From Plectosphaerella cucumerina (Eukaryota > Ascomycota > Sordariomycetes > Glomerellales > Plectosphaerellaceae): a stretch of DNA of 64,000 nt. The notes beneath the pieces are model-generated. The model ran no database searches and was not told the origin of the DNA. It saw nothing but the letters and a program-made list of their open reading frames with translations. The position numbers were made by a program, and so were the translations under genes. Shown piece after piece: positions 43,133 through 53,904 of the stretch. The first letter of the stretch is position 1. Each line of letters begins with the position of its first letter. Location of the stretch: contig JAGPXD010000001.1 of the NCBI GenBank assembly GCA_020746995.1, positions 5,022,001 through 5,086,000 on the forward strand, written 5' to 3'.

Positions 43133-43574
43133 ATGACTGTCGACAAGGCCTCCACCTGCTGCGGCAAGAGCGCCGAGTGCCTCTGTGGTATGTATCCACT
43201 CCTCATGATTCCTCTCTCACAAGTACTAACACACCCTCAGCCCAGCAAGCCAAGTGCTCGTGCGGAAAGCAGTCTGCTCTCCACTGCACATGCGACAAGG
43301 CCTCCACCGAGAACGCTGTCTCCGGCCCTCGCTGCTCGTGCCGCGCTCGTCCCGCTGGCGACTGCAACTGCGACCGTTCTTCGTCTGAAAACGTCAAGCC
43401 TGCCGGCGAGTCTTGTGCTTGCGGATCGCGTCCTGCGAGTAAGTTGATGTGCTTCAGACCCCTGTGAGATCAGTTGTGCTGACGGCTTTGCCAGATGCTT
43501 GCACCTGCGAAAAAGCGCCCGACGGAAAGTGGAACCCTGTTGAGCATGAGACCGACTTCACCACGAGGCGTTGA
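43133..43574 (+). CDS. Cysteine-rich metallothionein-like protein
   Basis: A 110-residue cytosolic protein with 16 cysteines, mostly in regularly spaced C-x-C pairs (KCSCGKQS, HCTCDKAS, RCSCRARP, DCNCDRSS, SCACGSRP, ACTCEKAP) after an initial CCGK...ECLC. Exons are 43133-43187, 43241-43438 and 43495-43574; the frame holds only when both introns are removed. The C-x-C pairs and repeated unit length of about 14-17 residues point to metal-thiolate clusters, so a role in zinc/copper buffering or oxidative stress is likely but inferred. It is larger than classical fungal copper metallothioneins (about 25-60 residues) and has no signal peptide. The acidic tail (NPVEHETDFTTRR) has no cysteines. The promoter has CCAAT, CRE and TATA elements, and a poly(A)-like signal lies 3'. 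Confidence 0.82.
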
Positions 43575-44578
43575 GCCACCCATTTATCCATCGGTCGCGG
43601 TTTGATTTGGCGCATCTGGGGCTTGTCTGGCGTTGGGGGGCTTGGGCTTTAATTTGGCGTTTGTGGTTTGGTATTCAGGTGGTACGAATACCCAGGTCAA
43701 CAGGATGGAATGACGGGGTGGCTGATGGATGAAGAGTGCTGCTCACAAATAAAATGCACATCAAAGCTTTGCCGTCCCTTGCCACGAGAGCAGTCAAAAT
43801 ACCCCTTGCTGAATTTGAAGTTCCCTTGCCTTGGAAAGACTTACAACCTTCGTGCTCCAGCGGGTTCGAAAAGCGACGTGCTGCTGCTGCTCAACCTCAA
43901 AGATCTTCCGGCTTCTTCGAACAGGCACACCTCGACCGCGAATTGGATTCAGTGCCTGCCTCGAATATCTCCCCCAGCCGGAAAATAATCGAATTGACAA
44001 TGTCTCGGCTATTGTTCTCAATCAGACGTGGCTGTTCATCGAGACTTCCAGCGCTTGAGTGCCTGATTCCAGAGGCATCATTTCTAAGCAGGTGCAATAC
44101 AGAGGCAGCGACCGCCTCTGTCGACCAATGACAGCCCCCCAAACCGCCGCCAGGGAATCGCTGCCTTACAATCGGCCTCAACGTCCAACGTCCAGGTCCA
44201 GTCCTCGGAGCTCCCTTGCCCGACTAGGCCCGAAGCGGCATGGACGCCTGGCCAAATTTCTGAGCTCTCGGGCAGGAACTTAGTACAGGTCCGTATCGGG
44301 AAGCTCTCCTGCGCCGAGTCGCGTCCCACGTCAATTTTCTTCCACAACATCAGTTTCTCCCGCCTTGTTCCCTCCCACAAACAACCACGGACTCTTTCTC
44401 TTCAAGACCGCGCCGACTCGCCGTTTTGAAACTGATTTCCATCCTTCATCACCCAACACTCTTCTCCCCTCCTCTCTCCTGCGCACCTTGACGCGCATCA
44501 TCACCCTCTCGCCCCACAGCAACATTATCATACCCTACGCGCTCGCGACTCTCTCGACAAACATCACCTGACGAAATC
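43575..44578. other. Intergenic region between metallothionein-like gene and RCC1
   Basis: About 1 kb. It contains an AATAAA (43748-43753) suited to the upstream gene, then a region with no coding support, then a T/C-rich leader before RCC1. Confidence 0.5.
43748..43753 (+). terminator. Candidate poly(A) signal of the metallothionein-like gene
   Basis: AATAAA lies 174 bases after the stop codon, a plausible 3' UTR length. Fungal poly(A) signals are weakly conserved, so this is motif-level evidence only. Confidence 0.35.
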
Positions 44579-46522
44579 ATGCCTCCCAAGGCCGCGTCCA
44601 AGAAGGCCGCCGCCAGCGCGCCGAAGAAGGCCGCTGCCGGCGTCACGAAGAAGACGACCACCACTACCAAGAAGACCGCCGCCGCCCCCGCAAAGGCCGC
44701 CGCCGCGAAGCCCGCCGCGAAGGCTACCAAGGCCGCCGCAAAGCCCACCGTCAACGGCACCACAACCGCTTCCAAGAAGCGCAAGGCCGATGACAGTAAC
44801 GAAGACGAAGACAAGGAGAACATCCCCAAGACGAAGAAGTCCAAGACCGCCGTGACCAAGGAGGCCTCCAAGAAGGCCGCACCCAAGAAGGCTGCCCCCA
44901 AGAAGGCCGCTCCCGCCGCGAAGCCCACGGCCGCGCCCAAGAAGGCTGCCGCCCCCGCCAAGCGCAAGACTGACGAGGAGTCTGAGGACGAAGAGTCCGA
45001 GGAAGAAGTCGCGCCCAAGAAGGCCGCACCCAAGACGAAGGCCGCTCCTCGCGCCAGGACTCCCGCCCCCAGGGCTCCCCCCAAACACCCTCACACCATC
45101 GGCGCCAAGATCAACGATGCCCCCACCAAGCGCCTCGATATCTACGTCTTCGGTGAGGGAACCTCCGGCGAGCTGGGTCTCGGCAGCAAGCGTGTCGACA
45201 ACAAGAAGCCCATCGACGTCAAGCGTCCCCGTCTCAACACCAACCTCGATGCCGCCACCGTCGGTGTCGTCCAGATCTCCGCCGGCGGCATGCACGTCGC
45301 CGCCCTCACTCACGACAACAAGATCCTGACTTGGGGTGTCAACGATCAGGGCGCGCTTGGACGCGACACTCAGTGGGACGGTGGTCTTCGTGACGTCGAC
45401 GCTGGTAGCGACAGCGGTTCTGACGACGAGGATGATGACACTGGCATGAACCCCATCGAGAGCACCCCTGCCGCCGTCTCTGCCGAGCACTTTGCCCCTG
45501 GCACCAAGTTTGTGCAGGTCGTCACTGCCGACAGCGCCACATTTGCCCTCACTGAGGATGGCCGCGTCTATGGCTGGGGCACATTCAGGGTACGTGAACC
45601 AATCCCGCCTTGGTCTCATCAAGTGCTGACCTTCCCTCCAGTCCAGCGATGGCATCCTCGGCTTCAGCGCCAAGGTTCAGGTACAGAAGTACCCTGCCTT
45701 CCTCAGCGACCTGAAGAACATCAAGTCCCTCGCCGCCGGCTCCAACCACATTCTCGCCCTCGACACCAAGGGCAACATCCTGGCCTGGGGCTGCGGCCAG
45801 CAGAACCAGCTGGGCCGCCGCATCATTGAGCGCAACAAGATGGCTTCGCTGATCCCTCAGGGCATGGCTCTCGCCACCAAGAAGATTGCCAAGATTGCCT
45901 GTGGCCAGTACCACAGCTTCGCCGTTGACACCGATGGCAAGGTCTGGACCTGGGGCCTGAACAACTTTGGCGAGACCGGCATCCGTGAGGGCGCTGGCGA
46001 GGACGGTGCTGTCATTCTGCGCCCCCTCCTTGTCGACTCCCTCGACGAGTACAAGATCACCGACATTGCCGGTGGCCAGCACCATTCCCTAGCTTGCTCT
46101 GAGGACGGCAAGCTCCTTACCTGGGGCCGCTTCGATGGCTTCCAGGCCGGTCTCTCCGAGGCCGACGTCAAGGCAGACGACCTCATCCGCGACGAGCACG
46201 ACAAGGCTCGCATCCTTGCAGTTCCCACCGTCGTTCCCAGTAAGCCGAACATCCCCGATCATTCTTTGCAGTTACTGACCTTTCTTCAGCTGTCCAGAAC
46301 GTCTCTCACGTGAGCGCTGGCACGGACAACAGCTTCGCTGTCACAACCGATGGAAAGGCCTACTCTTGGGGCTTCTCCGCCAACTACCAGACCGGCCAGG
46401 GCACGGACGACGATGTCGAGGCGCCCACTCTCATCGACAACACCGCCGTCCGCGGCAAGCAGCTCGTGTGGGCTGGTGCTGGCGGACAGTACTCCATCGT
46501 CGCCGGCGACGCCTCGGCTTAG
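44579..46522 (+). CDS. RCC1: RCC1-type Ran guanine-nucleotide exchange factor
   Basis: The nuclear, chromatin-bound exchange factor that loads Ran with GTP (yeast Srm1, fission yeast Pim1). Exons are 44579-45589, 45642-46239 and 46290-46522, giving 613 residues. The first ~165 residues are an exceptionally Lys/Ala/Pro-rich tail resembling histone H1 (repeats such as KKAAPKKAAPKKAAP). The seven-bladed propeller follows, with RCC1 repeats recognised by the pattern ...AGGMHVAALTHDNKILTWG..., AAGSNHILALDTKGNILAWG, ACGQYHSFAVDTDGKVWTWG and AGGQHHSLACSEDGKLLTWG. An acidic insert (SGSDDEDDDTG) lies in the second blade. The acceptor at 45641 gives the conserved GTFRSSDGILGF; the AG five bases later would shift frame. 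Yeast orthologues have much shorter N-terminal tails. Confidence 0.95.
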
Positions 46523-47193
46523 GGCCGTCATCTCACATGACGCGCACGGTGTGTTTCCATGTCGGAACATATCCAATACATCTTGCTTGCAGTGTTCTGC
46601 TTTCCCCTTGCTGCTTCTACACGTTATAATGGCGCAGCCCCCTGCCGCAGAGACAGCCTCCCTTGCTTTTTCTCTTGCTCTGCGGATCTTCGATTCAAGC
46701 CTCACAGCTTCTTGTACTACTAAATTTTCGGTCATCATGATATGGCTTCAGCGTCGCGGTCTGGAATAAGGGAGCCTCTGGCACGCGGTTGTCACAATGC
46801 CATGTCGAGAGGTTGTTTGAGCATTTCTTCCCCCTCCCCGGTTTCGGAGCAGGACTGGTATAGACGAGGAGGAAAATTGACGCAATGGAACGCTTTCTTT
46901 CATAATTCTACTCGTGTACGCCGCTGGTGCTGTTGAACGTCATCGCGTCCTATTCGTACAAGGGCAGAAGACCGGCTGATCTATTCAGTGCCCCTGGTAC
47001 AGGAGAGGCATAGCTCTGGAGGCTGTTCCCGCGGTCGGTCTAAGTCCGTGTGTCGCTGCAATGATCCCCGCCCCCCGCCCAAGCCAACCAACGCCTCGTT
47101 TTCCCATCCCGCCGCTGAACCTCACGGCATGCATCGTGTGGCCCAGACGGGGCCGTTGCTTGATATTTTGTCCACCATCCATCCATTCATCGT
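46523..47193. other. Convergent 3' intergenic region, RCC1 / YIP1
   Basis: About 0.67 kb between two stop codons. It must hold both 3' ends. No gene or repeat is supported. Confidence 0.5.
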
Positions 47194-48330
47194 TCAGCTC
47201 TTGTTGAGGCCGGCGGCGGCCGTGGCCAGCGAGCCACTACCCCGCGAGCTGAAGATACCCATGATGCCGAAGCCGACGTAGAAGAGGGCGAGGGGGTAGG
47301 CGACGAGGAGGCGCATGTGGCGCAGGCGGCCGGTGACGCAGAAGATGCCCGAGGCCGAGTAGGTGCACCAGATGATGGCGGCGGTGGTGAGGACGATGCC
47401 GAGGGGTGTGTCCATGGGCATGACGATGCCGACAAGGCTGGTGGCGACGAGGGGCAGGAGGCAGTAGCCGAGGATGGAGCTCGAGCGGACAAAGGTCAGG
47501 GTGCTCGAGAGGTGGCCCGCGGGACCGGAGGGGACGGCGGGGGCGCCGGGGTAGCCGCCTGCGTTGGGGCCGCCGTATTGGGGGGCTGTTGGGTGGGAGT
47601 GGGAGTCGGCTTCGTGGGGGCCCGTTTCCGAGGGGGTCATGAGGGAGAGGATGATGTGAAGGGAGGAGGAGCCGAGGAGGGCGAGGCCTGGAGGTGGTGT
47701 GTGTTAGCGGGTGTCGTCGCGGGGGGAGGGGACTGGACGAACCGTAGATGTATCCAAAGTGAACCTTGCCGGAGAAGAGCAGGAAAGTGCCAAACTGCGC
47801 ATGTCAGCTCTGGCTCCAAGGCCACAGGGTGAAATCGAACGCACCAGAACGAAGAAGAGAATCGGGCCCGCCATATCAGAGTCGTCCATCAGGTGTTGGT
47901 CGATGCGACGGAAGGGATTCAGCACCGCCAGCGTCTGTCCACATGTTGTCAGCCACGAACGTTCCCAGCAGGGATGAACACCACCCACCTTTGCCCCAAT
48001 ATGCCCAAAGTTGACGCCCAGCTCCTCCAGCAGCGGCGGCTCGCCTTCGTATCCCTCGGTCGAGAAGGCCGCGAGCCATCCCGTCCGCAGACCGCCCTGC
48101 TCGCCCATGCGTCCCGAGACACCGCCGGGAGCGCCGCCGAAACCGCCTCCAAACCCTTGCGGCGCGGCGCCAAACTGAGCGTTCTGCTGCGCGCCGTAGC
48201 CGAAGCCGCCTTGGGGTGTGCCGCCGGGCTGCGGGGGCGCAAAGGTCGACTCGTAGAAGTTGAGGTTCTGGGCGCCGCCAGCGCCGCCGCCGCCGTAGGC
48301 GGGCTGCTGGGGGGCGTAGTAGTTGGACAT
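47194..48330 (-). CDS. YIP1: YIP1 Rab-interacting ER/Golgi membrane protein
   Basis: Yip1/YIPF5 is an essential multispan protein of ER-to-Golgi vesicles that binds Ypt1-type Rabs through Yif1. Minus-strand exons are 48330-47989, 47934-47845, 47794-47743 and 47687-47194, giving 325 residues. The cytosolic N-terminus is Gly/Gln/Tyr-rich ([35 protein letters not shown]), ending in [17 protein letters not shown], the YIP1 hallmark. The second hallmark [20 protein letters not shown] precedes the first span ([10 protein letters not shown] plus [18 protein letters not shown], split by an intron). Later spans include [36 protein letters not shown] and [18 protein letters not shown]. All three introns interrupt conserved motifs, and only the spliced product restores them. 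It is convergent with RCC1. Confidence 0.94.
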
Positions 48331-49070
48331 GGCCGGGGGGGTATTCTTCGAGGTGCTGGATCCAAGGAAGGTGAGATTGTGTCGGTTCTGTGTTTTGAGC
48401 TGTTCGGGGTGGGTGGGAGGCGGCGAGCCTTGGGTTGTCGGGTTGTGGATGTTCGTCACTTTTGGTGCTGTTCTGGACACAGTTTGGAGCTGATGCCTGC
48501 GGGCGGCTTGTGGCTGGTCCGAGCTTCGAGGTCGGTCGTTGGCACCCTGGCAAGCTGAGGTGGCTTGAGCGTGGGGTCGGCGCCTTGGAATTGAGGCACG
48601 CAGTGCCCCCCTTTCTAGCCCCTGAGCTCCTCCCAAGCTTTCACCATGCCAAGAGAGCCGCACACTGCGACACAGACATGTGGTCGGGCGTGATGATTTC
48701 CTCTTTTTTAGCGGGTGATGTCATCTGGAAAGAGGACTACGTATGCAGGCTCGTAATGCCGTCTGCCCCGTACCGGCTGCATGTCTCACCGCAATGCAGG
48801 GGGTCATGTTTCCTCGAGGTGAGCGACAGGAGCATGTACGTCTTAAGTCATCGAATTGTATTCACGATTCACCCCTTTCTCACCAAACAGCAAGTAAACT
48901 CAAATTGTCAAAAGTGCCTCTCGGCTATGTGCATTGCAGTAGAATCTATGTACACGAAAGATCGTGGTGAAAATCGGCCGTTTCCCATGAGCCGCCCCGC
49001 ATGACCAGTCACGCAGAGGCAGCCAAGTCCGCCAACCCTTATCCTCATCTCATCTCATACGAAGAACCCT
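48331..49070. other. Intergenic region between YIP1 and the pectate lyase gene
   Basis: About 0.74 kb: the YIP1 promoter on the left and the pectate lyase 3' UTR on the right. The open frames across the left part are G-rich leader sequence and lack domains. Confidence 0.5.
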
Positions 49071-50339
49071 TTAATCCCAACGGGTGGTGGCACCGTAGCT
49101 GGCACCGTTGGCAGGGCGCAGGAAGTCGCTGGGGACGATCTTGCCGTCGGCCTGGCGCGGGCCGCGGACGAGGCTGCGGTCGGTGGTGATGAAGTCGCCG
49201 TCGCGGAACGAATCGACCGACTGCCAGTTGTTTCCGCTGCCGGAGACGTCGTCGAGCCTGTTCTGGCCGCTCATGGACGAGGTGCCAAAGTTGTTGGCGG
49301 CCAGGTTGTTGGTGTAGGTGGCCTTGCTGGAGCGCTGGTTGAAGCCCTCCTCCTGGTTCTTCCAGGCCGTGTTGTGGGAGAGGGTCATGTCGCCGGGCAT
49401 GTTGTTGTCGGTGAAGCCGCGGCGGAAGTTCTCGAAGGAGATTGTGTTGCGGACGACGTGGTTGACGGGGACGCGGTTGGACGAGGAGCCGCCGCCGAGC
49501 TTGACGCCGTGGCCATCGTTCTGGTGGGGGTTGAAGTTCCAGCGGTTGAAGCCGTTGCCGTAGACGATGCAGTCGAGGATGGTGACGGCCGAGCCGAACT
49601 CGTACAGGTCGATGCCGTCGTCGCTGTTGTGCCAGATGCGGGCGCCGCGGAGGATGTTGCCGGAGCCGGAGCCCTCCTTGATAGCGAAGCCGTCGGCGTT
49701 CTGGCCGTTGTTGCGGGGGTCGGCGTTCATGGAGGAGTCGAGGTAGACAATTTCGTTGTTGGAGACTGGTTATGAAGTCAGTAAATATTCTCCCAAGCAA
49801 TTGGGATTCTTGGAGCAAGCTAGACTCAGGGGCGATGACATACTGCTGTTCTGCATGTGGAAGCCAGTCTCGTAGTTGTTGTGGACCGAGATGCGCTCGA
49901 AGTAGTTGTTGTGCGAGTCCTTGACGTACATGCCGTACGGGCCACGCTGAAGGGTAATGTGGATGAACCTCCAGTACTCGGCATTCTCCACGTGGAAGAC
50001 ACCGCGCTGGCTGCCGGGGAGGCTGCCGCCGTACTCGACGGGGGTGCCGGGCATGTTGTCACCGTCGACGATGACCTCCTCGTTCTGGTAAGAGCGGATG
50101 GTGTAGGGGTTGCTGGAGGAGCCCTTCTTGGTGAAGTGGATGTTGCTCGAAGGACGGTAGGTACCGCCGCGAAGGTAGATGGTATCACCGGCGCTGGCGG
50201 CGTCAACAGCATCCTGGATGCTCAGGTAGGGGGAGCCGCTGGAGCCGGTGCCGCTGTTGGAGCCGCTGGGCGAGACGAAGATGTCTGCCGCGAGGGCGGC
50301 CGGCAGGGCGGCGAGAATGAAGCTGATGAGGCGAGTCAT
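49071..50339 (-). CDS. Secreted pectate lyase, polysaccharide lyase family 9 type
   Basis: An extracellular right-handed beta-helix enzyme that should cleave polygalacturonate by beta-elimination with calcium. Minus-strand exons are 50339-49844 and 49765-49071, giving 396 residues. A signal peptide of about 18 residues (MTRLISFILAALPAALA) leads into ADIFVSPSGSNSGTGSSGSP, the usual start of the DUF1565/PL9 helix. The coils have repeated Asn/Asp-rich turns: EYWRFIHITLQRGPYGMYVK, NNEIVYLDSSMNADPRNNGQ, then NADGFAIKEGSGSGN and WHNSDDGIDLYEF, which carry the calcium-binding acids of the PL9 group. The C-terminal half continues with NTISFENFRRGFTDN. Family PL9 is assigned from these motifs; substrate testing is not possible here. 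The gene suggests a plant-associated or saprotrophic life style. A TATAAAAG box lies upstream. Confidence 0.87.
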
Positions 50340-50486
50340 GGCGGAAGAAGAGGACACACGCAGTGTGTATGGGACGAAGGGCAGGGTGAAGTAAAGGAAG
50401 CAAAGAGAGTGATACCGAGTAGGAGAGAGAGATGTGGTGATCGGCTTGAGGAGGAGCAGAAGAAGGAGGGCTGCTGATCTGCTGGT

Positions 50487-50494
50487 CTTTTATA
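50487..50494 (-). promoter_or_regulatory. TATA box of the pectate lyase gene
   Basis: On the minus strand GGTATAAAAGACC lies about 150 bases before the start at 50339. A consensus TATA fits an inducible secreted enzyme. Confidence 0.6.
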
Positions 50495-51066
50495 CCACCG
50501 GCACTCGAGAATCAAGGTGAGTCCCCTGTGCATCTGACCTCTTGACAAGACCCCAAGCCTACGCCATACCCATCCGCATCCCCGCAAAACATCAACATGC
50601 GGCATCACAGCTTGCGTGCTGCTCCAGCATGCCCCTTCTGCGATATTAGGGTCCAGGATGCAGCGGCTCGGCAGTGGTGACCGCGGAGGAACCGACCTCT
50701 CACATTCCACAGTTCGGCAGCATCCCGGGTCCTCGGACAAGGAAAGACGTCGGAGGGCACGGGGGGAAACCGCCACGACACGACCACCGCCGGCAGGCTC
50801 ACCAATCCCAGCGGCGGTAGAGTCGACGGGATGCCCCGATTAGGGCGAGGAATCTAGGGCCGGAGGACGGACGCCGCTGCCCTTTGCGTAGGGATGAACC
50901 GATGCCAACACCACGGGTCAGGAGTGGGCGGTGGATCGTGGCCAAGGCTGACGACCTCCCCGAAGCAGAGGCCCTGAGGTCAGGACGGGAAGAGATCAGC
51001 TTCCGTGGGCGGGTATCAAATCTCTCGATTGGAGGCATAATTCGATGTCTCGTAGCTCTGTCTGCA

Positions 51067-51092
51067 TGTGCGTGTGCGTGTGCGTGCGCGTG
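51067..51092. repeat. GTGCGT microsatellite
   Basis: About four copies of a GTGCGT-type hexamer form an alternating purine-pyrimidine tract in non-coding sequence, capable of Z-DNA. No function is inferred. Confidence 0.75.
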
Positions 51093-51896
51093 ACGTCCCG
51101 CAGGGCAAGGTGTTGATATCCCGGCAGCCTTGGAAAATGCAACGGAGACGGGACCGCGCGGCCCCGCCAAGAGGGCTGAGGATCCTCAGAAAGTGCCGAG
51201 TTTCCCATGGTGGTCTTGGTCCGCCTACTTGGCGCCTGCCCCTCGCACGAAGAAACCCCCGAACCTCCGGCCGACTCGGGGCGTACAGAGCGGGCGTCTG
51301 GTGTCTGCCGCACCTGCAGAACTCGGCGAGCTTAGAAACTGGAGCGGCACGTTGTGCGCTGCTTGTCTCGACATCGTCGACGTCTTGACTTGAGAGGTGC
51401 CGGGCTGGTATCTCATGCTCTGTGATTCATGGGAGAAAAAGCATGAAGAATCAAGACCGTGATATCTGCATGGTGGCAACGCAGGAGAACCTGCAATCTC
51501 TGGGGCGTTCTGGTTCCATCGTGGTAAACTGGAGAGAGTCTTGTCGTTGTCCTTGGCCAGTTTCACGCTTTTCCGAACTCCGCAGTCGACTAACACGACA
51601 TCTTATCGGGAGTCAAGCTCTTATCTTATCATGACACCCTTTATCGGGCGATCTCCCGGCTAATCTCCGGCGCCCCTGGCTAGCCCGGTCTCCGGAAATT
51701 CTGTCGGCTTCCGCTGCCACCCGGCAGTCAACCATCGCGACGGATTTTTCTGGATGCGCGCCGAACAACGACCATCCGACGACATCGTCCCTGCGATAGC
51801 GAGCCCACTCTTCTGCCCCCAAGGCTGAAGCCCTGCCCGCCCGGATCAATCCCCCATCCGACCTTTTAAGCCTCGGGCATCCTCCCAGCCGCAAAC

Positions 51897-52405
51897 ATGG
51901 TACGGCCCCCGGCCAAGGCCGCTACGGCTGTCGCCCCCCTCGTCCCTCGAGTGACCTGCTAACCTCCTCGTCCCAACAGGCGCACAGGCTCATCACCCAG
52001 ATCGTCTTCACGGGCTCCCGCATCGTCGGCCGCTCCCTCAGCGCCGCCTTCAAGCAGGCCCAGGCCTCCTCCGAGTACGCCCGCGCCCAGGCAAAGGCCA
52101 ACCCCAACGGCACCTCCTCCGCCGGCCGCGGCGCCATCTCCTCGGGCATGACCCTCGACGAGGCCTGCCGCATTCTCAACGTCAAGTCGCCAAAGGAGGG
52201 CGCGACCACCGAAGAGGTCATGAGCCGCTTCAAGAAGCTGTTCGACGCCAATAACCCCGAAAAGGGCGGCAGCTTCTACCTCCAGAGCAAGGTTCTGCGG
52301 GCGAGGGAGCGGCTCGAGGCCGACCTCGGACCGATCATCGAAAAGGCAGAGGCTGAGGCGGAAGTGAAGGAGGGCTTCAAGCCCAAGATTTACAAGGACC
52401 GGTGA
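51897..52405 (+). CDS. PAM16: Mitochondrial import motor subunit Pam16/Tim16
   Basis: Pam16 is a J-like protein on the matrix side of the TIM23 translocase. It holds Pam18 and restrains mtHsp70 activation during protein import. Exons are 51897-51899 and 51980-52405, giving 142 residues. The first exon is the ATG alone; the donor GT follows directly. The mature N-terminus AHRLITQIVFTGSRIVGRS is the conserved hydrophobic anchor of the family. The J-like domain contains MTLDEACRILNVKSPKEGA and FKKLFDANNPEKGGSFYLQS, where the canonical HPD of true J proteins is absent, as expected for Pam16. The chain ends with the helix VLRARERLEADLG and an acidic stretch. Without splicing, the frame meets a stop after 21 codons, so the intron must be removed. 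Confidence 0.94.
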
Positions 52406-52818
52406 ACGCAACCGGCATCCGACAAGCCCTTATTCGGGACTGGATTCTGTTGAGCTCGACATTATACCGACCACGACCCCGGGCCCAACAGGGCACTCTG
52501 CGCACACGACGCAACAACCCCAATTCTCTCGACTCTCCGCATGGCATGGCGTTACACAGGGCGGGCCTGGCTTCGGCGCTCTGGCCCATCTTTGGATGGC
52601 CCCAGGACGCGTAAAAAATGTGTTAATAGTGTACAATATCTACCAGGGGCGCGAGGGGGAAGAACGCCCCCCTAGCCGGCCTTTGACGACAATGTAGCAT
52701 TTGGTTTCCATCCCACTCCGGGCGACTTGTGACGACACATGACATCACACGCAGCAGGGACCAAGGAGTTTGTTGTCAGGGATATCACATTAATTTTGGT
52801 ATTATAAGTTCCAGAACG
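52406..52818. other. Convergent 3' intergenic region, PAM16 / single-span membrane protein
   Basis: About 0.41 kb between two stop codons of convergent genes. No further feature is supported. Confidence 0.5.
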
Positions 52819-53904
52819 CTAAACGGTCGACAGTGGTTGTTGCTGCTGCACAGGCGAAGACGGCCGTGCTGGCGCCGTGCTCGGGGCTGTGCTTCCTCCT
52901 TGTGCGCCTCCCCGGCCGAACATGGCTCGTGACGGCGACAGCCACGCGGCGCTGATGGACGCCGGGCGCGTGGCGGGCGCGCTTCCACCGCCTCCGCCGA
53001 CGCTGCTGGCGACGTCGGACAGGTTGGAGCGGCGGATGTAGCCAAAGGGCGACAGCTCAGAGCTCAGGGTGCGGCGGTTCGGGCGCGGGCGTAGGGGGAT
53101 GCGGATCTGGTTCTGGGACAGCGGCCAGTTCGCTGCGCCGGGACCGGTTTCTGCGGCGCGGCCGAGGACGTCTTGGTGGGATCTCGGCAGGGCGCTGGGC
53201 TCGAGCATTGTGAGGGTGATGACGGGGGGCGTGTCGTTTAGGCCGTGGCGGGACTCTGCGTCTATGGAGGCGTTGCGATTTGGGTCGCGGAAGCACATCC
53301 ATATAAGGAGGACGAGGAGGAGCAATATGAGAATTACGAGGCCGGACAGGAGGGCGACGACCTCGTCGCCGTCGAGGCTCATGGGGCCGAATCGCGAGGT
53401 GGCCGAGGCCGAGTCGGTGGATGAGGAGGTGGCGTCTGCCGGAGAGGCGGCGGCGGTGGACTGAGGGTCGATCCAGGTCTGGTTGGTGGTTCTGGTCGTG
53501 AGGCCTGCAGCAGGCAGCGTGGGATCGTTGGAAAGGACGCGGGGGGCGAGGGGGTTGAAGGTCCGAGGGCCATCTGAAGTATGGCCCGACGTTGCAGAAT
53601 CTAGGAGATGGCCGGCGGGGGATCCGGAGACGGGGGATCCTGACGTTTGCGCGGGTTCGTCCGCGGCGCCTGAGCCAGTGCGGCCAGGCCGGGAGCGCCC
53701 CTGGATCCCACGAGACCGGTGGTCGTCTGCCTGGGCGCCGTCCGTCTGGGCCCCTCGGGCAGCGAGGCGGGCATCCGTTTCCCGGGCGGTCCAAACTCGT
53801 GACGTCTGGTGTAATAAAGTCGATAATGTGTGTGGTGGGGGATATCCTTGTCGCGGCGCTTGATCATCATGGGCCGGCGTCTTCCATGGGGCCCGGATCT
53901 TCAT
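52819..53904 (-). CDS. Single-span membrane protein with Ser/Thr/Pro-rich ectodomain, unknown function
   Basis: I do not recognise a named family. The minus-strand frame, taken from the ATG at 53904 (MKIRAPWKTPAHDD), gives 361 residues. It has a long polar, Ser/Thr/Ala-rich N-terminal part (SPADATSSSTDSASATS), then one strong membrane span, VVALLSGLVILILLLLVLLI, followed by WMCFRDPNRN. The tail is basic and Pro/Arg-rich with a NQIRIPLRPRPNRRTLSSEL motif. A glycine/alanine-rich section and PVQQQQPLSTV end it. The part from about 53570 down to the stop has the strong codon bias of real coding sequence; the 5' part does not, so the true start or a 5' intron is uncertain. The same frame is open upstream to 54099. 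No typical signal peptide is seen with either start. It could be a cell-wall stress-sensor-like or signalling anchor protein; that is inference. Confidence 0.5.
   Translation of the reverse strand: MKIRAPWKTPAHDDQAPRQGYPPPHTLSTLLHQTSRVWTARETDARLAARGAQTDGAQADDHRSRGIQGRSRPGRTGSGAADEPAQTSGSPVSGSPAGHLLDSATSGHTSDGPRTFNPLAPRVLSNDPTLPAAGLTTRTTNQTWIDPQSTAAASPADATSSSTDSASATSRFGPMSLDGDEVVALLSGLVILILLLLVLLIWMCFRDPNRNASIDAESRHGLNDTPPVITLTMLEPSALPRSHQDVLGRAAETGPGAANWPLSQNQIRIPLRPRPNRRTLSSELSPFGYIRRSNLSDVASSVGGGGGSAPATRPASISAAWLSPSRAMFGRGGAQGGSTAPSTAPARPSSPVQQQQPLSTV

Larger units (their letters stand above)
50340..51896. other. 1.6-kb divergent intergenic region, pectate lyase / PAM16
   Basis: No gene is supported. 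It contains the lyase core promoter at the left (TATAAAAG, minus strand, 50487-50494), a single CreA-like GCGGGG (50580-50585, minus strand, easily chance), a GTGCGT microsatellite (51067-51092) and the PAM16 promoter at the right. Confidence 0.55.
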
